DNA from: Cloacibacterium normanense | GTDB taxonomy: Bacteria; Bacteroidota; Bacteroidia; Flavobacteriales; Weeksellaceae | Reading direction: 5' to 3' | Assembly (NCBI RefSeq): GCF_002943105.1 | Contig: NZ_PTPZ01000009.1 | Location: 1 to 64,000, forward strand | Length of the DNA: 64,000 nucleotides | Position numbers and translations under genes: made by a program | Shown: positions 32,187 to 40,065 of the stretch, in pieces | How the letters are laid out: each line of letters begins with the position of its first letter | Position numbering within the stretch: position 1 is the stretch's first letter | Notes under the pieces: model-generated | What the model was told of the DNA's origin: nothing | The model's input: the letters and a program-made list of their open reading frames with translations, nothing else | Databases searched by the model: none

Positions 32187-33203
32187 TTATTTAATTGTTT
32201 TACTTAATTCAAGCATGGCTTCAATAGGTTTCAAAGCTTTTAAGCGAAGTTCTTCGTCCATTGTGATTTCTGGCAATTCATACTTCATGCACAAATACAA
32301 CTTTTCTAGAGTATTTCTCTTCATGAAGAAACATTCTGAACAGTTGCAACTTTCGTCAAAAACCAAAGCCGGAATCAATTCTTTATGAGGAGCACGTTTT
32401 TTCATTTCGTGAAGAATTCCTTCTTCTGTAGCGATGATAAACTTCTGACAATCATCTTTTTCCACATAATTTAGCAAAGCTGAGGTAGAACCAATAAAAT
32501 GCGCCAATTCTAACACTGGAGTTTCAGATTCTGGGTGTGCAATCAATTTAGCATCAGGATTTTCTGCCAATTGTTTTGCAATTCTTTCCATAGAAAATGC
32601 TTCGTGAACGATGCAACTTCCGTCCCACAAAATCATGTCTCTTCCCGTTTTTTTCATCAAATATCTTCCCAAATTTTTATCTGGCGCGAAAATAATCGGT
32701 TGATCTTTTGGCAATGCATTGATAATAGTTTCTGCATTAGAACTGGTGACAATAATATCAGATTCTGCCTTAGTTTCTGCATTACAATTAATATAAGTTG
32801 CCACCAAAGCTCCAGGATGCTGTTCACGCATTTTTCTAAGACCTTCTCCACTGCAACCATCTGCAAGTGAACAACCTGCCAAAGTATCTGGAAGAACTAC
32901 TTTTTTTGTAGGATTAAGGATTTTTGCAGCTTCAGCCATAAAATGTACCCCACAAAAAGCAATCATATCTGCATCTGTATCTTTTGCAGCTCTGGCTAAT
33001 TGTAGAGAATCTCCCAAATAATCTGCAATATCTTGAATTTCTCCTGGCTGATAATAATGCGCTAAAATCACGGCATTTTTTTCTTTTTTGAGCTTTAAAA
33101 TCGCATCAATTAAATCTTGACCTTGAGGAATTTGAATATCTTTCAAATCCAAAAATCCTTTTACAGGAAGGTTATTTTTTGCTATATCTAATGCTTGTTC
33201 CAT
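32187..33203 (-). CDS. nadA: Quinolinate synthase
   Basis: 338 residues from the ATG at 33203; a TTG at 33239 would overlap gmk and adds nothing conserved. Condenses iminoaspartate with dihydroxyacetone phosphate to quinolinate for NAD synthesis. Conserved: [63 protein letters not shown], and [10 protein letters not shown] near the C-terminus; three cysteines ligate the [4Fe-4S] cluster. It follows gmk closely and is probably co-transcribed. Confidence 0.94.
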   Translation of the reverse strand: MEQALDIAKNNLPVKGFLDLKDIQIPQGQDLIDAILKLKKEKNAVILAHYYQPGEIQDIADYLGDSLQLARAAKDTDADMIAFCGVHFMAEAAKILNPTKKVVLPDTLAGCSLADGCSGEGLRKMREQHPGALVATYINCNAETKAESDIIVTSSNAETIINALPKDQPIIFAPDKNLGRYLMKKTGRDMILWDGSCIVHEAFSMERIAKQLAENPDAKLIAHPESETPVLELAHFIGSTSALLNYVEKDDCQKFIIATEEGILHEMKKRAPHKELIPALVFDESCNCSECFFMKRNTLEKLYLCMKYELPEITMDEELRLKALKPIEAMLELSKTIK

Positions 33204-33228
33204 TGGGTAATCGTATTTGGTGTTGGTT

Positions 33229-33792
33229 TTATTCTTCAATAAAATTTCTTACAATTCGCTCAATTTCTTTCTGAGCGGTTTCTAAATCATCATTAATGAT
33301 AATTTGGTCAAATTCTTCAGCATACGTCATTTCTTCTTTAGCTTTTGCTACTCTGGTTTTGATGGTTTCTAAATCATCTGTAGCTCTAGATATCAATCTT
33401 CGTTCCAATTCATCAATAGAAGGTGGTGCAATAAAAATAGAAAGGGCATTTTCTCCGAAAATTTTCTTCAGATTTACGCCACCTTTTACATCAACATCGA
33501 AAATAACCACTTTTCCTTCTTGCCAAATTCTTTCCACTTCAGATTTTAAGGTTCCGTAAAATTTATCTTGATAAACTTCTTCATATTCTACAAAAGCATC
33601 TTCTGCAATCAGATTTTTAAATTCTTCAACTGAAAGAAAAAAATAGTCTTTCCCATGAATTTCCTCACCTCTCAATGCTCTAGTTGTAGCAGAAATAGAA
33701 AATTGTAGTTCAGGAAAAATGCCTAAACAATATTTTACCAAAGTGGTTTTTCCACTTCCTGAAGGTGCTGAAAATATAATTACTTTGTTCAT
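33229..33792 (-). CDS. gmk: Guanylate kinase
   Basis: 187 residues. Phosphorylates GMP to GDP with ATP. P-loop [13 protein letters not shown] (7-19), then the GMP-binding segment [24 protein letters not shown] (split about 32-55), [19 protein letters not shown] and [18 protein letters not shown]. Lies downstream of yicC across a repeat-filled gap and upstream of nadA. In many bacteria yicC and gmk are neighbours, as here. Confidence 0.96.
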   Translation of the reverse strand: MNKVIIFSAPSGSGKTTLVKYCLGIFPELQFSISATTRALRGEEIHGKDYFFLSVEEFKNLIAEDAFVEYEEVYQDKFYGTLKSEVERIWQEGKVVIFDVDVKGGVNLKKIFGENALSIFIAPPSIDELERRLISRATDDLETIKTRVAKAKEEMTYAEEFDQIIINDDLETAQKEIERIVRNFIEE

Positions 33793-33800
33793 TTTTAATA

Positions 33801-33880
33801 GTTATGAGTGATGAATTATGAATGATGAGTTATTTAAAGACTAAAAAACAACTTATAACTCATGACTTATAACTCATCAT
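33801..33880. repeat. Convergent heptamer arrays I between yicC and gmk
   Basis: Plus-strand units GTTATGA, GTGATGA, ATTATGA, ATGATGA (33801-33828), then minus-strand units ATGATGA, GTTATAA, GTCATGA, GTTATAA (33853-33880). The two halves are complementary over ATGATGAGTTAT and can form a stem with a roughly 25-40 nt loop. They fill the whole 87-bp gap. Confidence 0.75.
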
Positions 33881-34737
33881 TACAATACGTTTAACGTTTG
33901 TTCTTTAATTTTTTCTAAATCGTCTTTCATCATCACTACCAGTTTTTGGATTTCGTGGTGATTGGCTTTTGAACCAAGAGTATTGATTTCTCTACCGATT
34001 TCTTGAGAGATAAATCCTAGTTTTTTCCCATTGAAGGTTTCGTTTTGCATCACTTCAAGATAATATTTCAAGTGCTGAGTTAAACGTACTTTTTCTTCGG
34101 AAATATCTAATTTTTCGGTGTAATAAGCCAGTTCTTGATAGAATCTGGTTTCGTCTACATTCTCAAATTCCTTCAAAGTGTTCTGATAACGTTCTTTTAC
34201 CGCTATCATTCTATCGTCTTCGTAAGGAATGACTTTGAGAAGATTTTCTTCAATATTTTTAAGATTTTTAGCCAGCTCTTCGTGTAAAATTGCGCCTTCT
34301 GTCTTTCTGAAATCTACAAATTTTGCTAAGGCTTCTTTAATCAAGTTTTCCAAAGATTTCCACTCTTCTTCATTTAATTCTGCAGGTTTACCGTTTATTG
34401 CTTCAGGCATTCTGATGGCCATTTTCAGATATTCGAACTCTTCTGCATTGGGAGAAATCTCACGCAGCTGATTCATGTATGCTTTTACAATGTCTTGGTT
34501 GATTTTTACATCATTGCAGTCATCGATGGTTTCGCAATTGATATAGCAATCTACTTTTCCACGGAGAATGGTGTCATTTAACAATTTTCTTACTTCGAAT
34601 TCTTTCTCTTTGTAACGAAGCGGAATTCTTAGATTCAAGTCAAATGATTTGCTATTAAGCGATTTGAGTTCGATGCTAATTTTTTTTCCTTCAAAAATAC
34701 CTTCGGCTCTTCCGAAGCCTGTCATTGATAAAATCAT
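33880..34737 (-). CDS. yicC: YicC/YloC family endoribonuclease
   Basis: 285 residues from the ATG at 34737; an upstream TTG at 34758 overlaps the promoter box and is rejected. Begins MILSMTGFGRAEG, the family hallmark, followed by IELKSLNSKSFDLNLRIP (about 21-38) and ending in KLGFISQEIGREINTLGSKANHHEIQKLVVMMKDDLEKIKEQTLN. E. coli YicC is an endoribonuclease acting on regulatory RNA. It leads a yicC-gmk-nadA run. Confidence 0.93.
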   Translation of the reverse strand: MILSMTGFGRAEGIFEGKKISIELKSLNSKSFDLNLRIPLRYKEKEFEVRKLLNDTILRGKVDCYINCETIDDCNDVKINQDIVKAYMNQLREISPNAEEFEYLKMAIRMPEAINGKPAELNEEEWKSLENLIKEALAKFVDFRKTEGAILHEELAKNLKNIEENLLKVIPYEDDRMIAVKERYQNTLKEFENVDETRFYQELAYYTEKLDISEEKVRLTQHLKYYLEVMQNETFNGKKLGFISQEIGREINTLGSKANHHEIQKLVVMMKDDLEKIKEQTLNVL

Positions 34738-34755
34738 AATGTGTATATGTAAGCA

Positions 34756-34763
34756 CAAAGATA
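34756..34763 (-). promoter_or_regulatory. -7 box of yicC
   Basis: TATCTTTG on the minus strand, 18 nt before the ATG at 34737. Confidence 0.5.
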
Positions 34764-34868
34764 AGAAAAGATGCTGAAAGTTAATTTTTTCTTAAAACTT
34801 AAAACCGATAAGACTTCTCATTGTTAATAAGTAGATGAAATAGTCCCAAAAAATCCTTAAAAATTTCG

Positions 34869-34908
34869 TAAATTTGCCCCCTGATTAAATGACGAATTTC
34901 AGTCGTCA
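34869..34908 (+). promoter_or_regulatory. -7 box and leader hairpin of lpxK
   Basis: TAAATTTG (34869-34876) and then, within the predicted leader, TGACGA / TCGTCA (34890-34895 with 34903-34908) forming a 6-bp stem. lpxK ATG is at 34926. Confidence 0.5.
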
Positions 34909-34925
34909 GAAAGAAAATTTATTGC

Positions 34926-35957
34926 ATGAAAAGATGGTATCTCTACCCTTTTTCCTTGGTTTATCATTTTGTTACTGCCCTCAGAAACAGAATGTACGAT
35001 TGGGGAATTTTTTCTTCTACGAAATTTAAAACTCCTATGATTGGCGTAGGAAATTTATCTGTAGGTGGCAGTGGAAAATCGCCTATGGTAATGTATTTGG
35101 CAGATTATCTTGCTAAAAATTTTAGAACTGGGGTTCTATCTCGTGGTTATGGAAGAAAAACCAAAGGTTATGGTATTGTAAATTACGATAGTAATTTTAA
35201 AATGGTGGGTGATGAAGCCATGCAACTCTTCGAAAGATTTAAAAACAGATTTGTTATCGGCGTTTGTGAAGATCGCGTTTTTGGGGCAAAAAAAATCATC
35301 GAAGACATGGATTTAGATGTACTTCTATTAGATGACAGCTACCAACACCGCAGAATAAAACCCGGTTTTAATATTCTGTTGACCGATTATAATGACCCGT
35401 ATTTTAAAGATTTTGTTTTACCTGCAGGTAATCTTAGAGAGTCAAGACGTGGCGCAAAACGTGCTAACATCATTGTAGTGACCAAGTGTCCAGAAAATAT
35501 TACCGAAGAAAAAAAACAATTCTATATTTCTAGAATTAAACCTAGATATTACCAAAAAGTGTTCTTCTCTACCATCAATTATGATGAAGAAATTTTTTGT
35601 TTTGACCCAAAATTGAAACTTCCAGATAACAACATGAGTTATTATGACATTCTCCTCATAACAGGAATTGCCAACCCAAAAACCTTTGTAGAAGAAGTAA
35701 AAAGATACAGCTCAAATGTAAAACACTTAAGATTCAAAGACCATCACAGTTTCACCACAGAAGATATTTCTCTCATCAAAAAAGAATATGAAAAACTAGG
35801 AGAATATAAATTGATTTTGACCACAGAAAAAGATTATGTTCGATTAAAAGGTTTCGATTATTTAAGAGAAAAATTATACTATTGGCCGATTAATGTAGAA
35901 ATAGACCGCGCAGAAGAATTTAATCAAATCATTCAAGATTATGTTAGAAAAAATTAA
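34926..35957 (+). CDS. lpxK: Tetraacyldisaccharide 4'-kinase
   Basis: 343 residues. Phosphorylates the 4' position of the lipid A disaccharide precursor. An N-terminal membrane-associated helix (MKRWYLYPFSLVYHFVTALRN region, residues 1-21), P-loop VGNLSVGGSGKSPMVMYLA (about 40-58), GVLSRGYGRKTKGY, VGDEAMQLFERF, LLDDSYQHRRIKP (Walker B, about 137-149) and the C-terminal FKDHHSFTTEDI are all as in the family. It overlaps the purine nucleoside phosphorylase gene by 17 bases. Confidence 0.95.
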   Translation: MKRWYLYPFSLVYHFVTALRNRMYDWGIFSSTKFKTPMIGVGNLSVGGSGKSPMVMYLADYLAKNFRTGVLSRGYGRKTKGYGIVNYDSNFKMVGDEAMQLFERFKNRFVIGVCEDRVFGAKKIIEDMDLDVLLLDDSYQHRRIKPGFNILLTDYNDPYFKDFVLPAGNLRESRRGAKRANIIVVTKCPENITEEKKQFYISRIKPRYYQKVFFSTINYDEEIFCFDPKLKLPDNNMSYYDILLITGIANPKTFVEEVKRYSSNVKHLRFKDHHSFTTEDISLIKKEYEKLGEYKLILTTEKDYVRLKGFDYLREKLYYWPINVEIDRAEEFNQIIQDYVRKN

Positions 35958-36756
35958 ACAAACCGCCGAATTCATCCAAAATATCATTCAAGAAACTCCT
36001 GATTTCGCCATCGTTTTGGGTTCTGGTTTAGGCAAATTACAAGAAGAAGTAGGGGCTATTCACACTTTAGAATATCACGAAATTCCTAATTTCCCGCAAA
36101 CTACAGTGGTAGGACACGGTGGAAAACTCATTTACGGGATTTTAGAAGGTAAAAAAGTATTAATGATGAGTGGTAGATTTCATTACTACGAAGGTCATTC
36201 TATGGAAACAGTAACTTTTCCTTTCAGAGTTTTTAAACTTTTGGGAATTCAGAATTTAATCGTTTCTAATGCTTCTGGAGGAGTAAATCCTAATTTCAGA
36301 GTGGCAGATATTATGATTATCGAAGACCATATCAATATGATGCCAGAGCATCCGCTTCGTGGTAAAAACATTGATGAATTGGGACCAAGATTCGTAGATA
36401 TGAGCGAACCTTACAACCGAAAAATGATTGCTGTCGCAGAAGAAGTGGCAAAAAATTTAGAAATTAAAGTGCACAAAGGTTGTTATGTTGCACTTCAAGG
36501 TCCTACTTTCGAAACGCCTGCAGAATACGGAATGGTAAGAGCAATTGGTGGAGATGCAGTAGGAATGAGTACCGTTCCCGAAGTGATTGTAGCAAAACAC
36601 ATGGGAATGGATTGTTTCGGAATTTCTATCATTACGGATGTTGGCGGACCAGAAATCGCTTTCACCGTTTCTCATGAAGAAGTTTTACAAGCAGCTAATA
36701 AAGCAATGCCTAATGTGATTAAAATTGTAAAAGGCTTGGTAAAGAATTATCAATAA
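35941..36756 (+). CDS. punA: Purine-nucleoside phosphorylase (trimeric, PNP I type)
   Basis: 271 residues. Phosphorolysis of guanosine, inosine and deoxy forms for purine salvage. Motifs: IVLGSGLGKLQEEVG (about 22-36, phosphate), VVGHGGKLIYG, MMSGRFHYYEGHSMETVTFPFRV (about 76-98), VSNASGGVNPNF, ALQGPTFETPAEYGM (about 188-202) and GMSTVPEVIVAKHMGM with the base-contacting context. It is coupled to lpxK by a 17-base overlap, an odd but common functional pairing. Confidence 0.94.
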   Translation: MLEKIKQTAEFIQNIIQETPDFAIVLGSGLGKLQEEVGAIHTLEYHEIPNFPQTTVVGHGGKLIYGILEGKKVLMMSGRFHYYEGHSMETVTFPFRVFKLLGIQNLIVSNASGGVNPNFRVADIMIIEDHINMMPEHPLRGKNIDELGPRFVDMSEPYNRKMIAVAEEVAKNLEIKVHKGCYVALQGPTFETPAEYGMVRAIGGDAVGMSTVPEVIVAKHMGMDCFGISIITDVGGPEIAFTVSHEEVLQAANKAMPNVIKIVKGLVKNYQ

Positions 36757-36792
36757 ATGAATTTTTGCTTCGCAGTGAATTTTTAAAATATT

Positions 36793-36823
36793 ACGCTTCA
36801 ATTTTTTTTTGGAGCGTTTTTTT
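36793..36823 (+). terminator. lpxK-punA terminator
   Basis: ACGCTTC / GGAGCGT stem (one G-U) and a T7 run, 37 bases after the punA stop. Confidence 0.75.
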
Positions 36824-36912
36824 ATGAAAATTCTATAACGTTACTATAAAATTCTGTAAAGACTTAATGGCAGCCTTATCTTAATTTTGTTTCAAAGTAA
36901 AAAAGGAAAAAA

Positions 36913-36984
36913 ATGAATACGTTTAGATTAGTTGCCTTTAAAGTAGCCTATCTCCTTCTCAGAAGGAAAGATAACTATACCTAA
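36913..36984 (+). CDS. Candidate 23-residue peptide within the small transcript
   Basis: ATG frame encoding 23 residues (MNTFRLVAFKVAYLLLRRKD and three more), basic and amphipathic with LLLRRK, and ending TAA. It sits 24 nt after a -7 box and 22 nt before a strong terminator, so if translated it is a stand-alone peptide; it could also act as a leader peptide. It overlaps the hairpins of the candidate RNA almost exactly, so the reading frame might be accidental. No family recognised. Confidence 0.35.
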   Translation: MNTFRLVAFKVAYLLLRRKDNYT

Positions 36985-37006
36985 TCTAAATATTTTTCAT
37001 AGGAAG

Positions 37007-37033
37007 CACCTCGATTTTCGAGGTGTTTTTTTT
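37007..37033 (+). terminator. Strong terminator before padR
   Basis: CACCTCGA / TCGAGGTG 8-bp stem with a TTT loop followed by T8. Confidence 0.9.
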
Positions 37034-37070
37034 GTTTCTAAGTTTTTAAAAAAAATTTTCACACATAAGA

Positions 37071-37101
37071 AAATTATGTATATATTTGTAATGCATAATT
37101 T
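37071..37101 (+). promoter_or_regulatory. padR promoter with operator-like inverted repeat
   Basis: TATATTTG (37081-37088) lies between the arms of a perfect inverted repeat, AAATTATG (37071-37078) and CATAATTT (37094-37101). Placement across the -7 box suggests autorepression by the PadR protein. Confidence 0.55.
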
Positions 37102-37109
37102 ATATAGGT

Positions 37110-37433
37110 ATGAAGAAAAACGCATTATATAAAGGAACTTTACAAAATATTATTCTGAAACTTCTCGCTTCAGAAGTAAAAATGTATGGTTATCAGTTGA
37201 CGCAACGCGCTAAAGAACTTACAAAAGGTGAACTGGAGATGACAGAAGGTGCGCTTTATCCTTTGTTACACAAATTAGAAAATGAAGGAGTTATTTATTC
37301 TGAAATGCAACAAGTAAATGGTAGAGATAGAAAATATTATTTGCTGACCGAAAAAGGAAAAAAACAACAAGCCTTACAAGAAGAAGAAATGAAATCTTAC
37401 CTATTTAATCTGAATGCAATTTTTAATATTTAA
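37110..37433 (+). CDS. PadR family transcriptional regulator
   Basis: 107 residues. Winged helix of the PadR type: LYKGTLQNIILKLLASEVKMYGYQLTQ (about 6-32), then ELEMTEGALYPLLHKLENEGVIYSEMQQVNGRDRKYYLLTEKGKKQ (split about 43-90). Short subfamily-1 form with a small C-terminal dimer helix. It starts an operon with two paralogous membrane proteins, which it probably controls along with itself, in the manner of PadR regulators that govern adjacent membrane proteins or transporters. Confidence 0.92.
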   Translation: MKKNALYKGTLQNIILKLLASEVKMYGYQLTQRAKELTKGELEMTEGALYPLLHKLENEGVIYSEMQQVNGRDRKYYLLTEKGKKQQALQEEEMKSYLFNLNAIFNI

Positions 37434-37443
37434 AAACTAAAGC

Positions 37444-38160
37444 ATGATTACCAAAGAACAAAATACTGAAATTACAAAATTTCTACTTTCTAAAAAATTA
37501 CCCATTGATTTACTCTTGGAAGTAAAAGACCACTTTATTTCCCAAATTTTGGAATTAGAAAAAGAGGAAAATTTAAGTTTTAAAGATGCGTTTGAGAAGA
37601 CTAAAAATGATTGGAAAGATGAACTTAAACTTCGTTTTAATCTATTAAGTTTTAACTACATTACCAAATTTGAAAGTAGAATTATTCAGAAATTTCTAAC
37701 TAATGTTATACTAAAATCTTTAGGATTATTAGCTCTTCAATTCGTTTTAAACACCATTATATTTAAAAATTTCAATAAAGATTTCTCCGAAAATTATCTA
37801 TTAACACTATTTTGGATGGGTTTTACATTAAGTGTTGTTCTGATAATTATGAATTATAAACTTATAAAAAGTTGTAATTCAAATTATAAGAAGAGAATAA
37901 GCATTTACCAAAATTATTTTGTGAGATTTCTTAATAGTGGTTTTGTGATAATTGCAATAAATATTTTCATCTTCAATAATCAATTTGAAAAAATTTTTGA
38001 AGCTCATGAGAAAATCTTAAATATGGATTTTTCTAACATTAATAAACATTATATTGTTTCTAACATTTTTATTCTATTTCTATTCACAGGTATTTTTAAT
38101 TTAATGGAATACAAAAAAGTTTATAAAAAGTTATCTACACATTTAAAAATCTCTTTGTAA
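37444..38160 (+). CDS. Membrane protein with conserved N-terminal helical domain, paralogue 1
   Basis: 238 residues, family not recognised. Residues about 5-60 form a soluble helical domain (FLLSKKLPIDLLLEVKDHFISQI, then EENLSFKDAFEKTKNDW) that is nearly repeated in the next gene. After it come about four membrane helices (about 80-100, 115-135, 160-178, 200-218). It resembles the soluble prefix domains found on membrane proteins encoded next to PadR regulators. Starts 10 bases after padR. Confidence 0.65.
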   Translation: MITKEQNTEITKFLLSKKLPIDLLLEVKDHFISQILELEKEENLSFKDAFEKTKNDWKDELKLRFNLLSFNYITKFESRIIQKFLTNVILKSLGLLALQFVLNTIIFKNFNKDFSENYLLTLFWMGFTLSVVLIIMNYKLIKSCNSNYKKRISIYQNYFVRFLNSGFVIIAINIFIFNNQFEKIFEAHEKILNMDFSNINKHYIVSNIFILFLFTGIFNLMEYKKVYKKLSTHLKISL

Positions 38161-38873
38161 TGACCGAATCACAACTCTCAGAAATCCGCAATTACCTGCT
38201 CTCAAAAAAACTGCCAATTGATATTCTCATCGAAGTAAATGACCATTTTATTTCTCAGATTTCAGATTTGCAAAGAGAAGAAAATTTGAGTTTTGAGGAA
38301 GCTTTTGAAAAAACTAAATTAAGTTGGGACAAAGAATTGAAACCATACTGGAGAGGAAATTTAAATCTTGAGGATATTTCTGATTTTATGGTTAAAACTA
38401 AAAAGGAAATTGACAAGACTAATTTGTTTTTTGCATTAAAATTTTCAACTATCCCTACCCTTTTAATTTTTATCATTGCTTTCAATTTTAAAGCAGAAAC
38501 TTTTGGATATTTAACCTTGTCAATAGTATTTGGATTGACGTTTTATACTTTAATAAAATATTTTTCCCATTACCAAGATTTCAAATTAGCTAAAAAATTT
38601 AAAAAGTATGTTCTCACTTTACATCAACATTCTGTTTTTATTTTTTTAATTATTTTTTCTCCATTACTGAATATTTACACAAGGTTAATAGATAATCCTG
38701 AGAAATATCAAAAAATCATCACTTTCCAAAGTGATAAACCAATTTTTATAGAAATCACATTTACCTTCATGTCAATTTACTTAATTATTTTTGGTGTTTT
38801 CTATTCACTTTCTGCACAGAAAAACTACATCAAACAAATCGAAAAAGTAAAACCTTTTTTGAAATATTTATAA
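38160..38873 (+). CDS. Membrane protein with conserved N-terminal helical domain, paralogue 2
   Basis: 237 residues. The N-terminal 55 residues match those of the preceding protein closely (LLSKKLPIDILIEVNDHFISQI; EENLSFEEAFEKTKLSWDKELK), while the membrane part has diverged and holds about four helices. The start shares one base with the preceding stop (TAATG). The pair arose by tandem duplication and likely forms a complex. Function unknown. Confidence 0.65.
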   Translation: MTESQLSEIRNYLLSKKLPIDILIEVNDHFISQISDLQREENLSFEEAFEKTKLSWDKELKPYWRGNLNLEDISDFMVKTKKEIDKTNLFFALKFSTIPTLLIFIIAFNFKAETFGYLTLSIVFGLTFYTLIKYFSHYQDFKLAKKFKKYVLTLHQHSVFIFLIIFSPLLNIYTRLIDNPEKYQKIITFQSDKPIFIEITFTFMSIYLIIFGVFYSLSAQKNYIKQIEKVKPFLKYL

Positions 38874-38887
38874 AATCCCCAATTCCT

Positions 38888-38895
38888 TATCTTTG
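38888..38895 (+). promoter_or_regulatory. -7 box of dinB, leaderless arrangement
   Basis: TATCTTTG ends 4 nt before the ATG at 38899, so the predicted transcription start coincides with the start codon. Confidence 0.55.
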
Positions 38896-38898
38896 TGT

Positions 38899-39990
38899 AT
38901 GCAAATTCCACAGAGAAAAATCATACATGTAGATATGGATGCGTTTTACGCTTCTGTGGAACAGCACGATAATCCTGAACTTAAAGGAAAACCTATTGCT
39001 GTAGGCGGTGAACATAGAGGTGTAGTAGCCGCAGCAAGTTACGAATCCCGAAAATTTGGCGTTCGTTCTGCTATGTCTAGCAAAATTGCCAAAGAAAAAT
39101 GTCCGAACCTTATTTTTGTAAAGCCAAGATTTCATCGTTACAAAGAAATTTCGCAAAAAATCAGAGAAATTTTTCATGAATATACTGACTTGGTAGAACC
39201 GCTTTCTCTAGACGAAGCCTATTTAGACGTTACCGAAAACAAAAAAAACATAGAGTCTGCCAATGAAATAGCAAGAGAAATTCGTCAAAAAATTTTTGAA
39301 GAAACAGGACTTACTGCTTCTGCGGGAATTTCGGTGAATAAATTTTTGGCTAAAGTAGCTTCGGATATCAATAAACCCAACGGACAAAAAACCATTCATC
39401 CTACTCAGATTTTAGATTTTTTAGAAGAACTTCCGATTGAAAAATTCTACGGAATCGGGAAAGTCACCGCCAATAAAATGTACAGTTTACAGATTTTCAG
39501 AGGCAAAGATTTGAAGGCAAAATCTATGGAAGAACTGGCAAGACTTTTCGGAAAATCTGGAATTTACTACTATAACGTAGTTCGCGGAATTCATCATGGA
39601 GAAGTAAAACCTCATCGAATTCAAAAAAGTGTAGGTGTAGAACATACTTTTTGGGATGATATCAACGAAGATGAAGAACTTTACCAAAAACTAAAATCAC
39701 TAAGCGAAGAACTAGAATCTAGACTTTCGAAAAGAGAAATTAAGGGCAAAACCTTGACTTTAAAAATAAAATACAAGGATTTTTCTCAATACACGCGTAG
39801 CAAAACACAAGAAGTGTATTATGAAAACGCTGAAGATTTCTACGAAACCGCCCAAAAACTTTGGGAACTAAGACCTTATAATAAAGCGATTCGTTTGTTA
39901 GGTCTATCACTTTCTAACCTCAACACAGAAGAGAAAAAACAAATTTCTGTACAACTCAAAATTCCTTTTGAAGAATTCGAAAAAGAATAA
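38899..39990 (+). CDS. dinB: DNA polymerase IV (Y family)
   Basis: 363 residues from the ATG at 38899; an upstream TTG at 38893 lies inside the -7 box. Error-prone translesion polymerase. Catalytic motifs are IHVDMDAFYASVEQ (about 9-22) and PLSLDEAYLDVT (about 101-112) with the acidic triad. Also ASYESRKFGVRSAMSS, ASAGISVNKFLAKVASDINKPNG and FYGIGKVTANKM, then a little-finger domain (about 235-345). Second Y-family polymerase of the window (see umuC). Confidence 0.95.
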   Translation: MQIPQRKIIHVDMDAFYASVEQHDNPELKGKPIAVGGEHRGVVAAASYESRKFGVRSAMSSKIAKEKCPNLIFVKPRFHRYKEISQKIREIFHEYTDLVEPLSLDEAYLDVTENKKNIESANEIAREIRQKIFEETGLTASAGISVNKFLAKVASDINKPNGQKTIHPTQILDFLEELPIEKFYGIGKVTANKMYSLQIFRGKDLKAKSMEELARLFGKSGIYYYNVVRGIHHGEVKPHRIQKSVGVEHTFWDDINEDEELYQKLKSLSEELESRLSKREIKGKTLTLKIKYKDFSQYTRSKTQEVYYENAEDFYETAQKLWELRPYNKAIRLLGLSLSNLNTEEKKQISVQLKIPFEEFEKE

Positions 39991-40040
39991 TTATAAAATA
40001 ATTCCCTGAAAATCTGTAAATTAATTTCGGTTCATCGTTC

Positions 40041-40048
40041 TAATTTTG
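40041..40048 (+). promoter_or_regulatory. -7 box of the alpha-amylase gene
   Basis: TAATTTTG, 17 nt before the ATG at 40066. Confidence 0.5.
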
Positions 40049-40065
40049 CAACATAAAAAACAGAA

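Larger units (their letters stand above)
36882..37033 (+). ncRNA. Candidate small structured RNA (promoter, hairpins, terminator)
   Basis: This unit explains most of the 353-bp gap 36757-37109. TAATTTTG (36882-36889) predicts a start near 36896. A 10-bp outer stem pairs 36922-36931 (TTTAGATTAG) with 36981-36990; inside, TATCT and CCTTC (36949-36958) pair with GAAGG and AGATA (36962-36966, 36969-36973) around a TCA loop and a 2-nt bulge. A strong terminator, CACCTCGA / TCGAGGTG plus T8, ends it at 37033. The product would be about 137 nt. Confidence 0.5.

Noticed and set aside
36778-36881. Riboswitch upstream of padR or the small transcript
   Set aside because: No known aptamer pattern could be recognised; the stretch holds only the lpxK-punA terminator and A/T-rich DNA.
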